From: Variovorax sp. CAN15
GTDB lineage: Bacteria > Pseudomonadota > Gammaproteobacteria > Burkholderiales > Burkholderiaceae_C
Length of the DNA stretch: 34,288 nucleotides
Reading direction: 5' to 3'
Assembly: GCF_030462475.1 (NCBI RefSeq)
Contig: NZ_JASMRZ010000062.1
Location: 1 to 34,288, forward strand
Part shown: one piece after another, positions 13,988-22,188 of the stretch
Numbering within the stretch: position 1 is the stretch's first letter
Layout of the letters: each line of letters opens with the position of its first letter
Position numbers and translations under genes: made by a program
The notes under the pieces: generated by a model
Seen by the model: the letters and a program-made list of their open reading frames with translations, nothing else
What the model was told of the DNA's origin: nothing
Databases searched by the model: none

Positions 13988-15441
13988 CGCGCATGTCCCA
14001 CAGCCTGCTCGCCCTGCTGGCCTGCATGGCGGCAGGCGCCGCCGCGGGCATCTACCTGCCAATGCTGGGCGAGGTCGCGTACACGGCGGCACAGGTCTAC
14101 CTGGCGATCGTCAGCATGGCGGCCATTCCGCTGCTGGTGGTCGCAACCTTCTTCGGCCTGCGCCAGACCATGGGCCTGCCTTTTCCGGGACGGCGCATCG
14201 CGATGATCGCGGGCCTCGCGCTGCTGCTGGTGGTGAGCTGCGCCGCCACCGGGCTCGCACTGGGTTGGGTGAACGCGCCGGGCGCGCAACTGGACGCCGA
14301 AGCGCGCGAACACCTCGGCGAGCTGGTGCAGAGGGCGGGCGATGGCGGCGACATCGAGATGCGCCTGTACGACCAGGGCACGCAGGCCACTTCCATCGAG
14401 CGCCCGCGCGCCAGCGTGGTGCCCGACAACTTCTTCCGCGTGCTGGCAGAAGGCCGCTCGCTGGGCATCCTCTCGTGCGCGCTGCTTTTCGGACTGGCCT
14501 TCGCGGCACTGGCGCGCACGCAGCACGCGGCGCTCAACCACATGTTCGAGGGCATCTACCGCACGCTCGAACTCATCATCGCGCGCGCCAACATCCTGCT
14601 GCCGGTGGTGGCCTTCGGCATGTCGGCGCACGTGCTGTCGCAGACCGACGCGGTGACCATCCGCGCGATGAGCGGCTTCCTGCTGCACTTCGTGGTGCTG
14701 GTGGCGCTGCTGGGCGGGGCTGCCATCGCCGTCATCCACCGGCGCGGCAACCAGCCGCTGGCCGAGGTGCTGCAGCACCTGAAGACGCCGATGCTGGTGA
14801 GCCTGACGTCGTCGAGCACCACGGCGAGCATCCCGCACACCATCGAGGCGATGAGCGCGCGGCTGGGCTTCAGCCGCGGCATCGTCGAGCTGGTGGTGCC
14901 CACGGCGTCGGTGTTCCTGCGCGCGGGCTCGGCGCTCTACTACGTGCTTGCGGCGCTGTTCGTCGCCAACATCTACGACCGCGCGCTGGTGCCGGCCGAC
15001 ATCGCCACCATCGGCATCGGCGCGACCATCGCGGCCTTTGCCTCGGCCGGCAACAACAGCATGACCAACGTGGGCTACGCCGGCATCGTGCTGTCGATGC
15101 TGCAGTTGCCCATCGAGGCGGCGCTGGCGCTGTTCCTGGCGATCGACCTGATCTGCGAGGGGCCGCGCAACCTGCTGACGCTGCTGGCCACCTGCGCGCT
15201 GATTTCCGTGGTGTCGGCCGGCCTGCCTTCGGAGCGCGTGACGGCGCCGGCCGCCGAGATCAAGCCCGCCCAGCCGCTGCGCTTCGTGTTCGCGCGCGGG
15301 CACGTCGCGCTGCTGGCGGGCTGCAGCGTGCTGGCCTCGGTGCTGATTCTGCTGATGGGCATCGCCGTGGGTGTGCGGCAGGCGCAGCCGGCGGTCACGC
15401 AGGCCTCTTCCGCCACGGCGAACACAGGAATCCAGCGATGA
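13975..15441 (+). CDS. Divergent DAACS-type transporter 2 with extra C-terminal membrane segment
   Basis: A second DAACS-superfamily transporter, 488 residues from the chosen ATG. It shares with transporter 1 an HP1-like TSSSTTASIP, HP2-like FASAGNN, and TM8 IDLICEGPRNLLTLLATC. The NMDGT motif is again replaced, here by FLRAGS (L315-S319). GltPh Asp394 corresponds to Glu395, Arg397 to Arg398, Asn401 to Thr402, Asp405 to Thr406. A loop of about 50 residues (GAQLDAEAREHLGEL onward) and a C-terminal linker plus membrane helix (438-466) make it longer than transporter 1. ATG at 13975 has AGGGATGG 11 bases upstream; ATG at 13960 and 13993 are alternatives. It overlaps the racemase by 13 bases and tssJ by 4 bases. 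Confidence 0.87.
   Translation: MGFLTRMSHSLLALLACMAAGAAAGIYLPMLGEVAYTAAQVYLAIVSMAAIPLLVVATFFGLRQTMGLPFPGRRIAMIAGLALLLVVSCAATGLALGWVNAPGAQLDAEAREHLGELVQRAGDGGDIEMRLYDQGTQATSIERPRASVVPDNFFRVLAEGRSLGILSCALLFGLAFAALARTQHAALNHMFEGIYRTLELIIARANILLPVVAFGMSAHVLSQTDAVTIRAMSGFLLHFVVLVALLGGAAIAVIHRRGNQPLAEVLQHLKTPMLVSLTSSSTTASIPHTIEAMSARLGFSRGIVELVVPTASVFLRAGSALYYVLAALFVANIYDRALVPADIATIGIGATIAAFASAGNNSMTNVGYAGIVLSMLQLPIEAALALFLAIDLICEGPRNLLTLLATCALISVVSAGLPSERVTAPAAEIKPAQPLRFVFARGHVALLAGCSVLASVLILLMGIAVGVRQAQPAVTQASSATANTGIQR
15283..15375 (+). other. C-terminal VF-TM-LMGIxxG module of transporter 2
   Basis: Residues 437-467 of transporter 2 form an extra membrane helix beyond the normal DAACS fold. Aligned from VF, with a 2-residue gap, it matches residues 5-35 of the 68-residue peptide at 10673-10879; the VA...LMGI..G block has 13 of 23 identical residues. 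Both are followed by a low-complexity Ala/Pro/Gln/Thr tail. Confidence 0.7.
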
Positions 15442-15914
15442 ACCGGACGAACAACCTTTTCAAATGGATAGCTGCGCTGCTGCTCCTCGTGGAGCTCGCC
15501 GCATGCGGCAGCCTCTTTCCCAAAGGCACGCGCGTGAACTGGAGCGAACTCACGCTCTCGGCCGCGCCCGGCGCCAACCAGAACAGCCCGGTCGCGGTCG
15601 ACGTGGTGATGGTGCTCGACGACGCGATGCTCGCACGCGTGACCGAGCTCACGGCCGCCAAGTGGTTCGGCGCGCGCGCCGACCTGCAGAAGACCTTTCC
15701 GCAGAGCCTGTCGTACCTCTCGTGGGAGCTGGTGCCGGGCCAGACGATCCGCGTGCCGTCGAGCGCCATCGGCTCGCCGCGCGTGGCGGCGGTGCTCGTC
15801 TTCGCGAACTACACCACGCCCGGCGCGAACCGCGTACGGGTGGAAGACCTCAAGGGCCCGATCGTGGCCCGCTTCGATGCACAGAGCTTCGACGTGTCGG
15901 CCGCGTCACGTTGA
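15438..15914 (+). CDS. tssJ: TssJ-like T6SS outer-membrane lipoprotein
   Basis: TssJ is the outer-membrane lipoprotein that anchors the TssJLM membrane complex. The 158-residue product has a lipoprotein signal peptide: NNLFKW, a hydrophobic stretch, and the lipobox LAAC with C23 as the acylated residue. The mature part is a beta-rich domain with SPVAVDVVMVLDD, AAKWFGARADLQKTFP and SWELVPGQTIRVP, a form seen in Burkholderiales TssJ proteins that differs from the textbook TssJ. Identification rests also on position directly upstream of tssK-tssL-tssM. The ATG overlaps the stop of transporter 2 by 4 bases (ATGA), which couples a core secretion gene to the transporter block. Confidence 0.85.
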   Translation: MNRTNNLFKWIAALLLLVELAACGSLFPKGTRVNWSELTLSAAPGANQNSPVAVDVVMVLDDAMLARVTELTAAKWFGARADLQKTFPQSLSYLSWELVPGQTIRVPSSAIGSPRVAAVLVFANYTTPGANRVRVEDLKGPIVARFDAQSFDVSAASR

Positions 15915-15973
15915 ACAACCCGGATCCCTTCAAGTGAACCAACAACTCCAACACAGCCGCGCGGGAGAGCACC

Positions 15974-17314
15974 ATGTCTGACCTGCACCGCGCCGCCCCC
16001 ATCACCGACCGCGTCGAGTGGCATGAAGGCATGCTGCTGTCGCCGCAGCATTTCCAGCAGTTCTCGGCGCGCATGGACACCCTCGTCGCCTGGCAGATGC
16101 TGGCCGCCGCGCCTTTCGCCTGGGGCGTGCGCCGCCTGGTGTTCGACCAGGGCCTGCTGCCCGCCGGCCTGCTGCGCGTGCTGGCGCTCGAAGCCATCCT
16201 GCCCGACGGCACGGCGGTGCAGTTCTCGGCCGCCGAGGCCGCGCACGGCGCGCTCGAACTCTCGCTTGCGCCCTACGCCGAGCGGCTGGCCAACGAGCCG
16301 CTGGACATCTACCTCACGCTGCCCGTGACCACGCCCAACCGGCATCGCGCCGCGACGGTGCGCTTCCGCTCGGTGGCCGGCGCTCCGGTGGAGGACGCGG
16401 TGTCCGACGCCGAGCCCGCGAACATCCCGCGCATGCTGCCGCGCCTCGCGCTGAGTGCCGGCGCGGTGCCGCCCGGCACGCACGTGCACCTGCGCCTGGG
16501 CCAGGTCTTCAAGGACAACGAGGTCGTGAAGCTGGGCGACGCGCAGCCGCCGCTGCTGGAGGTAGCGCGCGACAACCCGCTGTGGACGGCCGCGTCCGCC
16601 CTGCTGGGCCAGTTGCGCGGCAAGGCCGCCTTCGTGGCCAAGCAGACGGCAGTGCCCTCCTCGCGCGTGGACGACCGCCTCGCGCACCTGGAGCTGAAGG
16701 ACCGGCTGCGCAGCCTGCTGTCGGGCCTGCCCCATGCGGAGGCCGTGATGCGCACGCCGCACCTGCATCCGCTGCCCATGTACTGGTCGCTTTGCGCGCT
16801 GCTGGCCTCGCTGAGCCTGCTGCGCCCGGGCGGCGTACCGCCGGTGCCGATGGACTACGACCACGCCGACCCTTCGCGCGTGTTCCGGCCGCTGCTGCTG
16901 GCGCTGCGCGATGCGGTTTCGGAGGTGAGCCAGGAGTACCGCGAGCACAAGTTCGATTTCCGCCAGGGCGCCTTCGAGACCACGCTGCAGCCGCAGTGGG
17001 TGTCGGGCGCGCGCATCGTGGTGGGCCTGCGCGGGCAGTCCGACAAGGACCTGATGGCCTGGATGGACAGCGCCATCGTCGGCTCGCAGTCGGCCTACCC
17101 CTCGCTGCGCGAGCGCCGCGTGCTGGGCGCGGTGCGCCGCTGCATCGAGTCGGCCGACGAGCTGGGCCTGCGCCCGGGCTCGGGCTACCTGCTCTACGCG
17201 ATCCAGACCAGCGCGGCGCTGACCGTTCCCGGCGAGCTGCTGGTGATCGCCAATGCCAACGAAGGCGCCACCGCGCAGCCTCCGCAGGAAATCGTGCTGT
17301 TCATCAAGGATTGA
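15974..17314 (+). CDS. tssK: TssK, T6SS baseplate to membrane-complex connector
   Basis: TssK trimers link the baseplate wedges to TssL and TssM. The 446-residue product carries the N-terminal hallmark VEWHEGMLLSPQHFQQ, then LDIYLTLPV, RLGQVFKDNEVVKLGDAQPPLLEVARDNPLW and the C-terminal LRERRVLGAVRRCIESADELGLRPGSGYLLYAI. Length is normal for the family. A clear GGGAGAG ribosome-binding site sits 5-7 bases before the ATG. The 59 bases between tssJ and tssK are the widest gap within the tssJ-tssA part and hold no obvious terminator. tssL begins 7 bases downstream. Confidence 0.96.
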   Translation: MSDLHRAAPITDRVEWHEGMLLSPQHFQQFSARMDTLVAWQMLAAAPFAWGVRRLVFDQGLLPAGLLRVLALEAILPDGTAVQFSAAEAAHGALELSLAPYAERLANEPLDIYLTLPVTTPNRHRAATVRFRSVAGAPVEDAVSDAEPANIPRMLPRLALSAGAVPPGTHVHLRLGQVFKDNEVVKLGDAQPPLLEVARDNPLWTAASALLGQLRGKAAFVAKQTAVPSSRVDDRLAHLELKDRLRSLLSGLPHAEAVMRTPHLHPLPMYWSLCALLASLSLLRPGGVPPVPMDYDHADPSRVFRPLLLALRDAVSEVSQEYREHKFDFRQGAFETTLQPQWVSGARIVVGLRGQSDKDLMAWMDSAIVGSQSAYPSLRERRVLGAVRRCIESADELGLRPGSGYLLYAIQTSAALTVPGELLVIANANEGATAQPPQEIVLFIKD

Positions 17315-17321
17315 CCGGACC

Positions 17322-18083
17322 ATGGCACGCAACCTCCCCGACCTCGCGGTCGACGACCACATCACGAGGCAGTTCCGCGCCTTCTACGACGAGATCGTGA
17401 AGGCACGCGACCGCACCGCCGAATCGCGCGAGAGCGACATCGACGCGGTGGCGCAGACGCTGGCGCGCCACCTGGAGAACCTGCTGGAGCTGCAGTCGCT
17501 CGAATCGCGCCGCGAGAGCACGCGCTTCGAACTCGAGAACGTGGCCGACGCCCGCTACCTCAAGGCCGCGCTGGCCGACGAGATCCTGCTGCACACGCCG
17601 TGGATCGGCCGCGAGCGCTGGACGGGGCACCTGCTGGAATCGTCACTGTTCCGCACCAACATCGCGGGCGACCTGGTGTTCAGCCGCATCGAGGAACTGC
17701 TGTCGGGGCGCGAGCCCTCCAAGCGCGACATCGCGCGGCTGTACCTCTTCGCGCTGGCGCTGGGCTTCCAGGGCAAGTACCGGGGCGCGGGCGAGGAGGC
17801 CCGCCTGCTCGGCTACCGCGAGGAGCTCTTCCAGTTCGTCTACCAGCGGCCGGCCGATTTCTCGGGCCGCGACCGCGTGGTGTCGGAGCGGGCCTACGCG
17901 AGCACGCTCTCGCACATCGCGCCGCGCAAGCTGCCCACGCTGAGCCGCTGGACGGTGCTGTTCCTGCTGGGCGTGGCCACGCTGCTGGCGGTGTCGGAGC
18001 TGCTGTGGCTGTGGCAGTCGTGGCCGGTGCGGCAGGTGCTGCAGCCGGGCGCGGTCGAAGCATCGGGGGCCTACCTGCGATGA
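17322..18083 (+). CDS. tssL: TssL (DotU/IcmH family), T6SS inner-membrane protein
   Basis: TssL is a tail-anchored inner-membrane protein whose cytoplasmic domain binds TssK and the baseplate. The 253-residue protein has the DotU domain (YLKAALADEILLHTPWIGRERW, then LFRTNIAGDLVFSRIEELL, YLFALALGFQGKYRG, then LLGYREELFQFVYQRP) and a single membrane helix near the C-terminus (WTVLFLLGVATLLAVSELLWLW). No OmpA-like peptidoglycan-binding domain is attached, so anchoring to the wall must come from elsewhere. I chose the ATG at 17322, after the tssK stop, rather than an in-frame start inside tssK, because the family-like sequence starts there. Confidence 0.94.
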   Translation: MARNLPDLAVDDHITRQFRAFYDEIVKARDRTAESRESDIDAVAQTLARHLENLLELQSLESRRESTRFELENVADARYLKAALADEILLHTPWIGRERWTGHLLESSLFRTNIAGDLVFSRIEELLSGREPSKRDIARLYLFALALGFQGKYRGAGEEARLLGYREELFQFVYQRPADFSGRDRVVSERAYASTLSHIAPRKLPTLSRWTVLFLLGVATLLAVSELLWLWQSWPVRQVLQPGAVEASGAYLR

Positions 18084-18123
18084 ACGGCATGCGTCTCCAC
18101 AAGGTTTCCGGAGGGTCGTCGCG

Positions 18124-21100
18124 ATGCTGACCGACCAGCTCTTCCTCATTTCCATCGCGGTGCTGACGCTGGTGGTGCTGCTCGTGCTCGGCATGGTGCT
18201 GTACTTCGCGGCGCGGCGCTCGCATGCCAGGCCGTCGAGCGACCCGAAGGTCGCGCGCATCCGCTTCGACTCGCTGCGCAGCTCGTTCCGCCAGGCGGTC
18301 GAGCTGATCGAGGGCAACATCGCCTCGCGCGCGGACCGCTACGGCATTCCGTGGATCATGCTGCTCAACGAGGGCGACGACCACCGGCAACTGCCCATCG
18401 AGCAGTCGGGCGTGGCGAGCGCGCTGAGCACCGAGTCGGCCTCGGCGGCGGCCACGCAGGGTATCTCCTGGCACTTCTTCGACCGCGGCGTGGTCATCGA
18501 CATCCAGGGCGCCTATCTGGGCTCGCCCGATGACGACGACGCCTCCGAGAAGCCGTGGGACGAGTTCCTAGGCATGTGCCGCGCCTACCGGCCGCAGCGG
18601 CCCTTCGACTCGGTGGTCATCACCATTCCGGCGGCGCTGCTGCTGGACGACAGCACCGACGGGCGGCTCGAACTCTCCAAGCGCGCCAAGCTCGCGCACC
18701 GGCGCCTGTGGCTGGCGCAGAACCGCTTCGCGATGCGCTTCGCGGTGTACGTGCTGGTGACCGGCGCGGAGCAGCTCGAAGGCTTCAGCGCCTTCGCGAG
18801 CGCCCTGCCCGAGCCGCTGCGCGCGAGCATGCTGGGCTGGTCTTCGCCCTACGACCTGTCGACCACCTATCAGCCGGCATGGGTCGACGAGGCCGTGGGC
18901 ACGATGGTGCGCTCGGTGTCGGACGTGTCGGCCGAACTCTTCGCCACCGGCACCGCGCCGCAGGGCACCGGCCCGCAACTTCTGCTGCCTTCGCGCATCG
19001 AGGCGCTGCGCGGGCAGCTGCAGCTGTACGTCGACGAGCTGATGCGCCCGAGTGCGTACCACGAGCCCTTCTTCTTCCGAGGCATCTACCTCACGGGCGA
19101 CAGCGGCGAGTCGGCACAGACCGTCGCCGCCATCGACGCCCAGCACGACGCCTACGGCCACAAGGACCTGGAGCCCATCGGCGGCGACCTGATCGCGCAG
19201 CTGATGCGCCAGCCGGCGTTCCTGCGCGACCTGTTCGAGAAGAAGATCTTCCTGGAGTACGGCCTCACGCGGCCCTCGCGCACGCAGACGCTCACGCGCC
19301 CGGTGCTGCACCGCGCGCTGCGCTGGGCGGCGGTGATCTTCCTGGGCGGCTGGGGCGTCGGGCTGATGGTCGCGACCTGGCAGCTGCACCGCCACAACGC
19401 GACGCTGGTGCCCGCGCTGGCCCAGCTGCAGAACGACGCGCAGTACCGCATGCGCGCGCAGCAGCGCGGCGAGACCATTCCGACCGCCTGGTACCGCAAC
19501 AAGGCGCTGTCGCTGCTGGCCATGAACGAGCGGCTGCGCACCGACGGCACGTATTCCTTCTTCATGCCCGGTTCGTGGCAGCCCTTCGACGACCTGAACG
19601 AGCGCGTGATCGAGCGCATCGAGCGCGAGTTCGGCGACATCGCCGTGAGCACGCTGCGGCGCGAGCTGATGGCGCGCGTGAGCCAGTTGAGCGGCGTGGA
19701 GCAGGACGAGGCGACCGGCGAATTCATCGTCGGCGCCAGCTGCGGCCTGCCGCCCAGCTTCAGGACCATCGGCGACGCGCCGCGCAAGAACGGACTGCTG
19801 GTGGAAGACCAGCCCGAGTTCGGCGCGCTGCAGCGCTACCTGGGCTCGGTCGAGCAGCTCGATGCAGCACTGCAGGCGGTGGAGCGGCTGCGCCAGCCCG
19901 CGACCGGCAATGCCGACGACCTGCGCGTGGCCGTGCGCTACGCGCTGGGCGCGGAGCTGCCGGCCGACCTGAGCCGCAACCTGCGCTACTTCCGCCAGGC
20001 GGCCGAAGGCAATGCGCTGGCGATTCCGCTCGCGCCCGTGCAGTCGGCGCTGCGCTGCGCGCTCGACAAGGGCATGGCGCAGCTCGATGCGCGGCTCTTC
20101 GTCAACAACGAGCTGCTGGTGTCGGAGCAGTCGCTGGCGCGGCTGCTGCCCTCGCTGGCGAGCACCGGTACCTTCGCGCGCACCACGGCCAGCTTCCGCG
20201 AAGTGATCGCGGCCATCAAGGACCAGGAAGACCTGGTCGCCTCGGGCAAGGGCGGCTGGATGCGCCAGCCGGTGCTGGTGCTGGGCTCTTCGTATGACCG
20301 CACCATCGCGCGCATCGAGCAGAACCGGCTGCTGGGGCTGGAGTCGGCCGATGCGGCGCGCAGCCGTGCGCAGGATGCCTTCCAGAAGTTCCGCGTCGAA
20401 TTCAACCTGCGCTTCGGCGGCGCCCAGCCCGGCCTGGTGTGGCAGGACAAGGACGGCCGCTTCGCGCTCGCGCCCGAGCGCATCGCCCTGCGCGACGCAC
20501 TCACCGCGCTGCTGGCACAGCCCTTCATGGCCCCGGCGCGCGACCGCGAACTGCCCGGCACCAGCACGCGCACGCTGGCCGTGTGGGACCTGCCGCGGCT
20601 CGACCAGGCGCTGGCCGTGGGCGACATCCGCAAGCGCTACATGAACGAAGGCATGCAGGCCTTTCCCGCCACGCTTCGGCCCGGCATCGAGGGCGCGCTC
20701 AGCGCGCACTTCGCGCAGCTGGTGGTCGACCAGGTGGCCGATGCCGCCAACGGCATGGGTGATGGCGGCCGCTCCATCGACACCCAGGCGGCCGCTTACG
20801 AGGCCTCTCGCCAGCGCCTGGTCAAGATCCAGGCGCTGCTTTACGAGCTGGGTGCCGGCTCCCGCGCCGAAGATCTTCGCGCGATGATCTCGCGCGATGC
20901 GATGCAGCGGCTGGAGGCGGTCGACGAGGCCTTCAACCAGTCGGAGCTCTACGCCATGCGCGGGCGCGACTTCCAGGCCTGGCGCGGCGAGCGCGGGCCG
21001 ATGCTGGTGGCCTTCGGCGTCTCGGACGCGGGCTCGCTCGCGGCCTACCTGGGCCAGCAGTTCAACCGCGTGGAAACACTGGGCAAGCTGGCCGACAGCT

Positions 21101-22188
21101 ACATCGCCGCACTCGACGGCGTGGGCGCGGGCTCGGTGCTCGCGCAGCGCTGGCAGGCGATCAACCGCGACCTGGAACGCTACCGGCTCAAGAACCCGAA
21201 CAGCAGCCTGCTGCTGCTCGAACAGTTCCTGGGCACCACCGGCGCCGAGATCGACCGCGAGACCTGCGGCGCGAAGCTGGCGGGCAAGGCCCCGGCGACG
21301 CGCATCGGCGACTACTTCTCCGACCGCCACCAGCAGATCTACGGCGCCTTGCTCGCGCGCTGCCAGGAACTGCAGTTCGGCGACCAGCAGGAGCTGTGGA
21401 CGCAGTTCTCTACCCGCTTCAACCGCTCGCTGGCGGGCCGCCACCCGTTCGGCCCGGCGACGGGACGCGCCTTCGAGCTGGCCGACCCGGCGGACGTGAA
21501 CGATCTGCTGCGGGCTTTCGATCCCCTGGCGCGCGCGCTCAAGGAGAACCGCGGCACGGACGCCGGCTTGCGCAACGCGGGCATGCCCGGCGCCGGTGCG
21601 CGACGTTTCGCCGAGCAGTTCGCGCGATCGCGCGACTTCCTGCTGCCGCTCTTCCCGACCGAGGAAGGCGCCGCGCCCGGCTACGACCTGAGCGTGGAGT
21701 TCCGCGCGAACACCATGGCCGAGATCGAAGGCAACAAGATCATCGACTGGTCCTTCGAGGTCGGCGACCAGGTGCTCAGGCTGCGCGACGCGCCGCGCAC
21801 GCTGCGCTGGGAATACGGCACGCCGGTGGCGCTGGTGCTGCGCATCGCGAAGGACTCGCCGCTGATCGCGCGCGCCGATCCGCAGCAGCATGCGCTGATC
21901 ACCGACGGCCAGACCGTGAGCTTCCGCTTCGCCGATCCGTGGGCGCTGTTCACGCTGGCGCAGCGGCAGCGCGAAGGCGACCCGGCCCAGCGGCCCGACG
22001 GCCGCTCGCAGCTGCTGAAGTTCGAGTTTCCGCTGGTGGCCCAGTCGGCCGGCGACGCGGCGCAGGCACCCGACGGAGGGCGCGCGCGCGTGTTCCTGCG
22101 CGTGGCGGCCAGCCCCGCCGGAAAGAAGAACGCCCTCATCTGGCCCGCCGCGTTCCCCGCGCGCGCCCCCGAATGGAACATGCCCTGA
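18124..22188 (+). CDS. tssM: TssM (IcmF family), T6SS inner-membrane complex protein
   Basis: TssM spans the envelope between TssL in the inner membrane and TssJ in the outer membrane. The 1354-residue product has an N-terminal membrane helix (about 8-30), a cytoplasmic domain, another membrane helix near 400-425 (ALRWAAVIFLGGWGVGLMVATW), and a large periplasmic part ending in a beta-rich C-terminal domain. In many TssM proteins PWxLxxG is followed by a Walker A GxxGxGK[ST]; here the matching site reads PWIMLLNEGDDHRQLP (76-91), so the nucleotide-binding loop is absent. That is a known variant in the family. A GGAGGG ribosome-binding site precedes the ATG. The stop overlaps the tssA start (TGATG). 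Confidence 0.95.
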   Translation: MLTDQLFLISIAVLTLVVLLVLGMVLYFAARRSHARPSSDPKVARIRFDSLRSSFRQAVELIEGNIASRADRYGIPWIMLLNEGDDHRQLPIEQSGVASALSTESASAAATQGISWHFFDRGVVIDIQGAYLGSPDDDDASEKPWDEFLGMCRAYRPQRPFDSVVITIPAALLLDDSTDGRLELSKRAKLAHRRLWLAQNRFAMRFAVYVLVTGAEQLEGFSAFASALPEPLRASMLGWSSPYDLSTTYQPAWVDEAVGTMVRSVSDVSAELFATGTAPQGTGPQLLLPSRIEALRGQLQLYVDELMRPSAYHEPFFFRGIYLTGDSGESAQTVAAIDAQHDAYGHKDLEPIGGDLIAQLMRQPAFLRDLFEKKIFLEYGLTRPSRTQTLTRPVLHRALRWAAVIFLGGWGVGLMVATWQLHRHNATLVPALAQLQNDAQYRMRAQQRGETIPTAWYRNKALSLLAMNERLRTDGTYSFFMPGSWQPFDDLNERVIERIEREFGDIAVSTLRRELMARVSQLSGVEQDEATGEFIVGASCGLPPSFRTIGDAPRKNGLLVEDQPEFGALQRYLGSVEQLDAALQAVERLRQPATGNADDLRVAVRYALGAELPADLSRNLRYFRQAAEGNALAIPLAPVQSALRCALDKGMAQLDARLFVNNELLVSEQSLARLLPSLASTGTFARTTASFREVIAAIKDQEDLVASGKGGWMRQPVLVLGSSYDRTIARIEQNRLLGLESADAARSRAQDAFQKFRVEFNLRFGGAQPGLVWQDKDGRFALAPERIALRDALTALLAQPFMAPARDRELPGTSTRTLAVWDLPRLDQALAVGDIRKRYMNEGMQAFPATLRPGIEGALSAHFAQLVVDQVADAANGMGDGGRSIDTQAAAYEASRQRLVKIQALLYELGAGSRAEDLRAMISRDAMQRLEAVDEAFNQSELYAMRGRDFQAWRGERGPMLVAFGVSDAGSLAAYLGQQFNRVETLGKLADSYIAALDGVGAGSVLAQRWQAINRDLERYRLKNPNSSLLLLEQFLGTTGAEIDRETCGAKLAGKAPATRIGDYFSDRHQQIYGALLARCQELQFGDQQELWTQFSTRFNRSLAGRHPFGPATGRAFELADPADVNDLLRAFDPLARALKENRGTDAGLRNAGMPGAGARRFAEQFARSRDFLLPLFPTEEGAAPGYDLSVEFRANTMAEIEGNKIIDWSFEVGDQVLRLRDAPRTLRWEYGTPVALVLRIAKDSPLIARADPQQHALITDGQTVSFRFADPWALFTLAQRQREGDPAQRPDGRSQLLKFEFPLVAQSAGDAAQAPDGGRARVFLRVAASPAGKKNALIWPAAFPARAPEWNMP

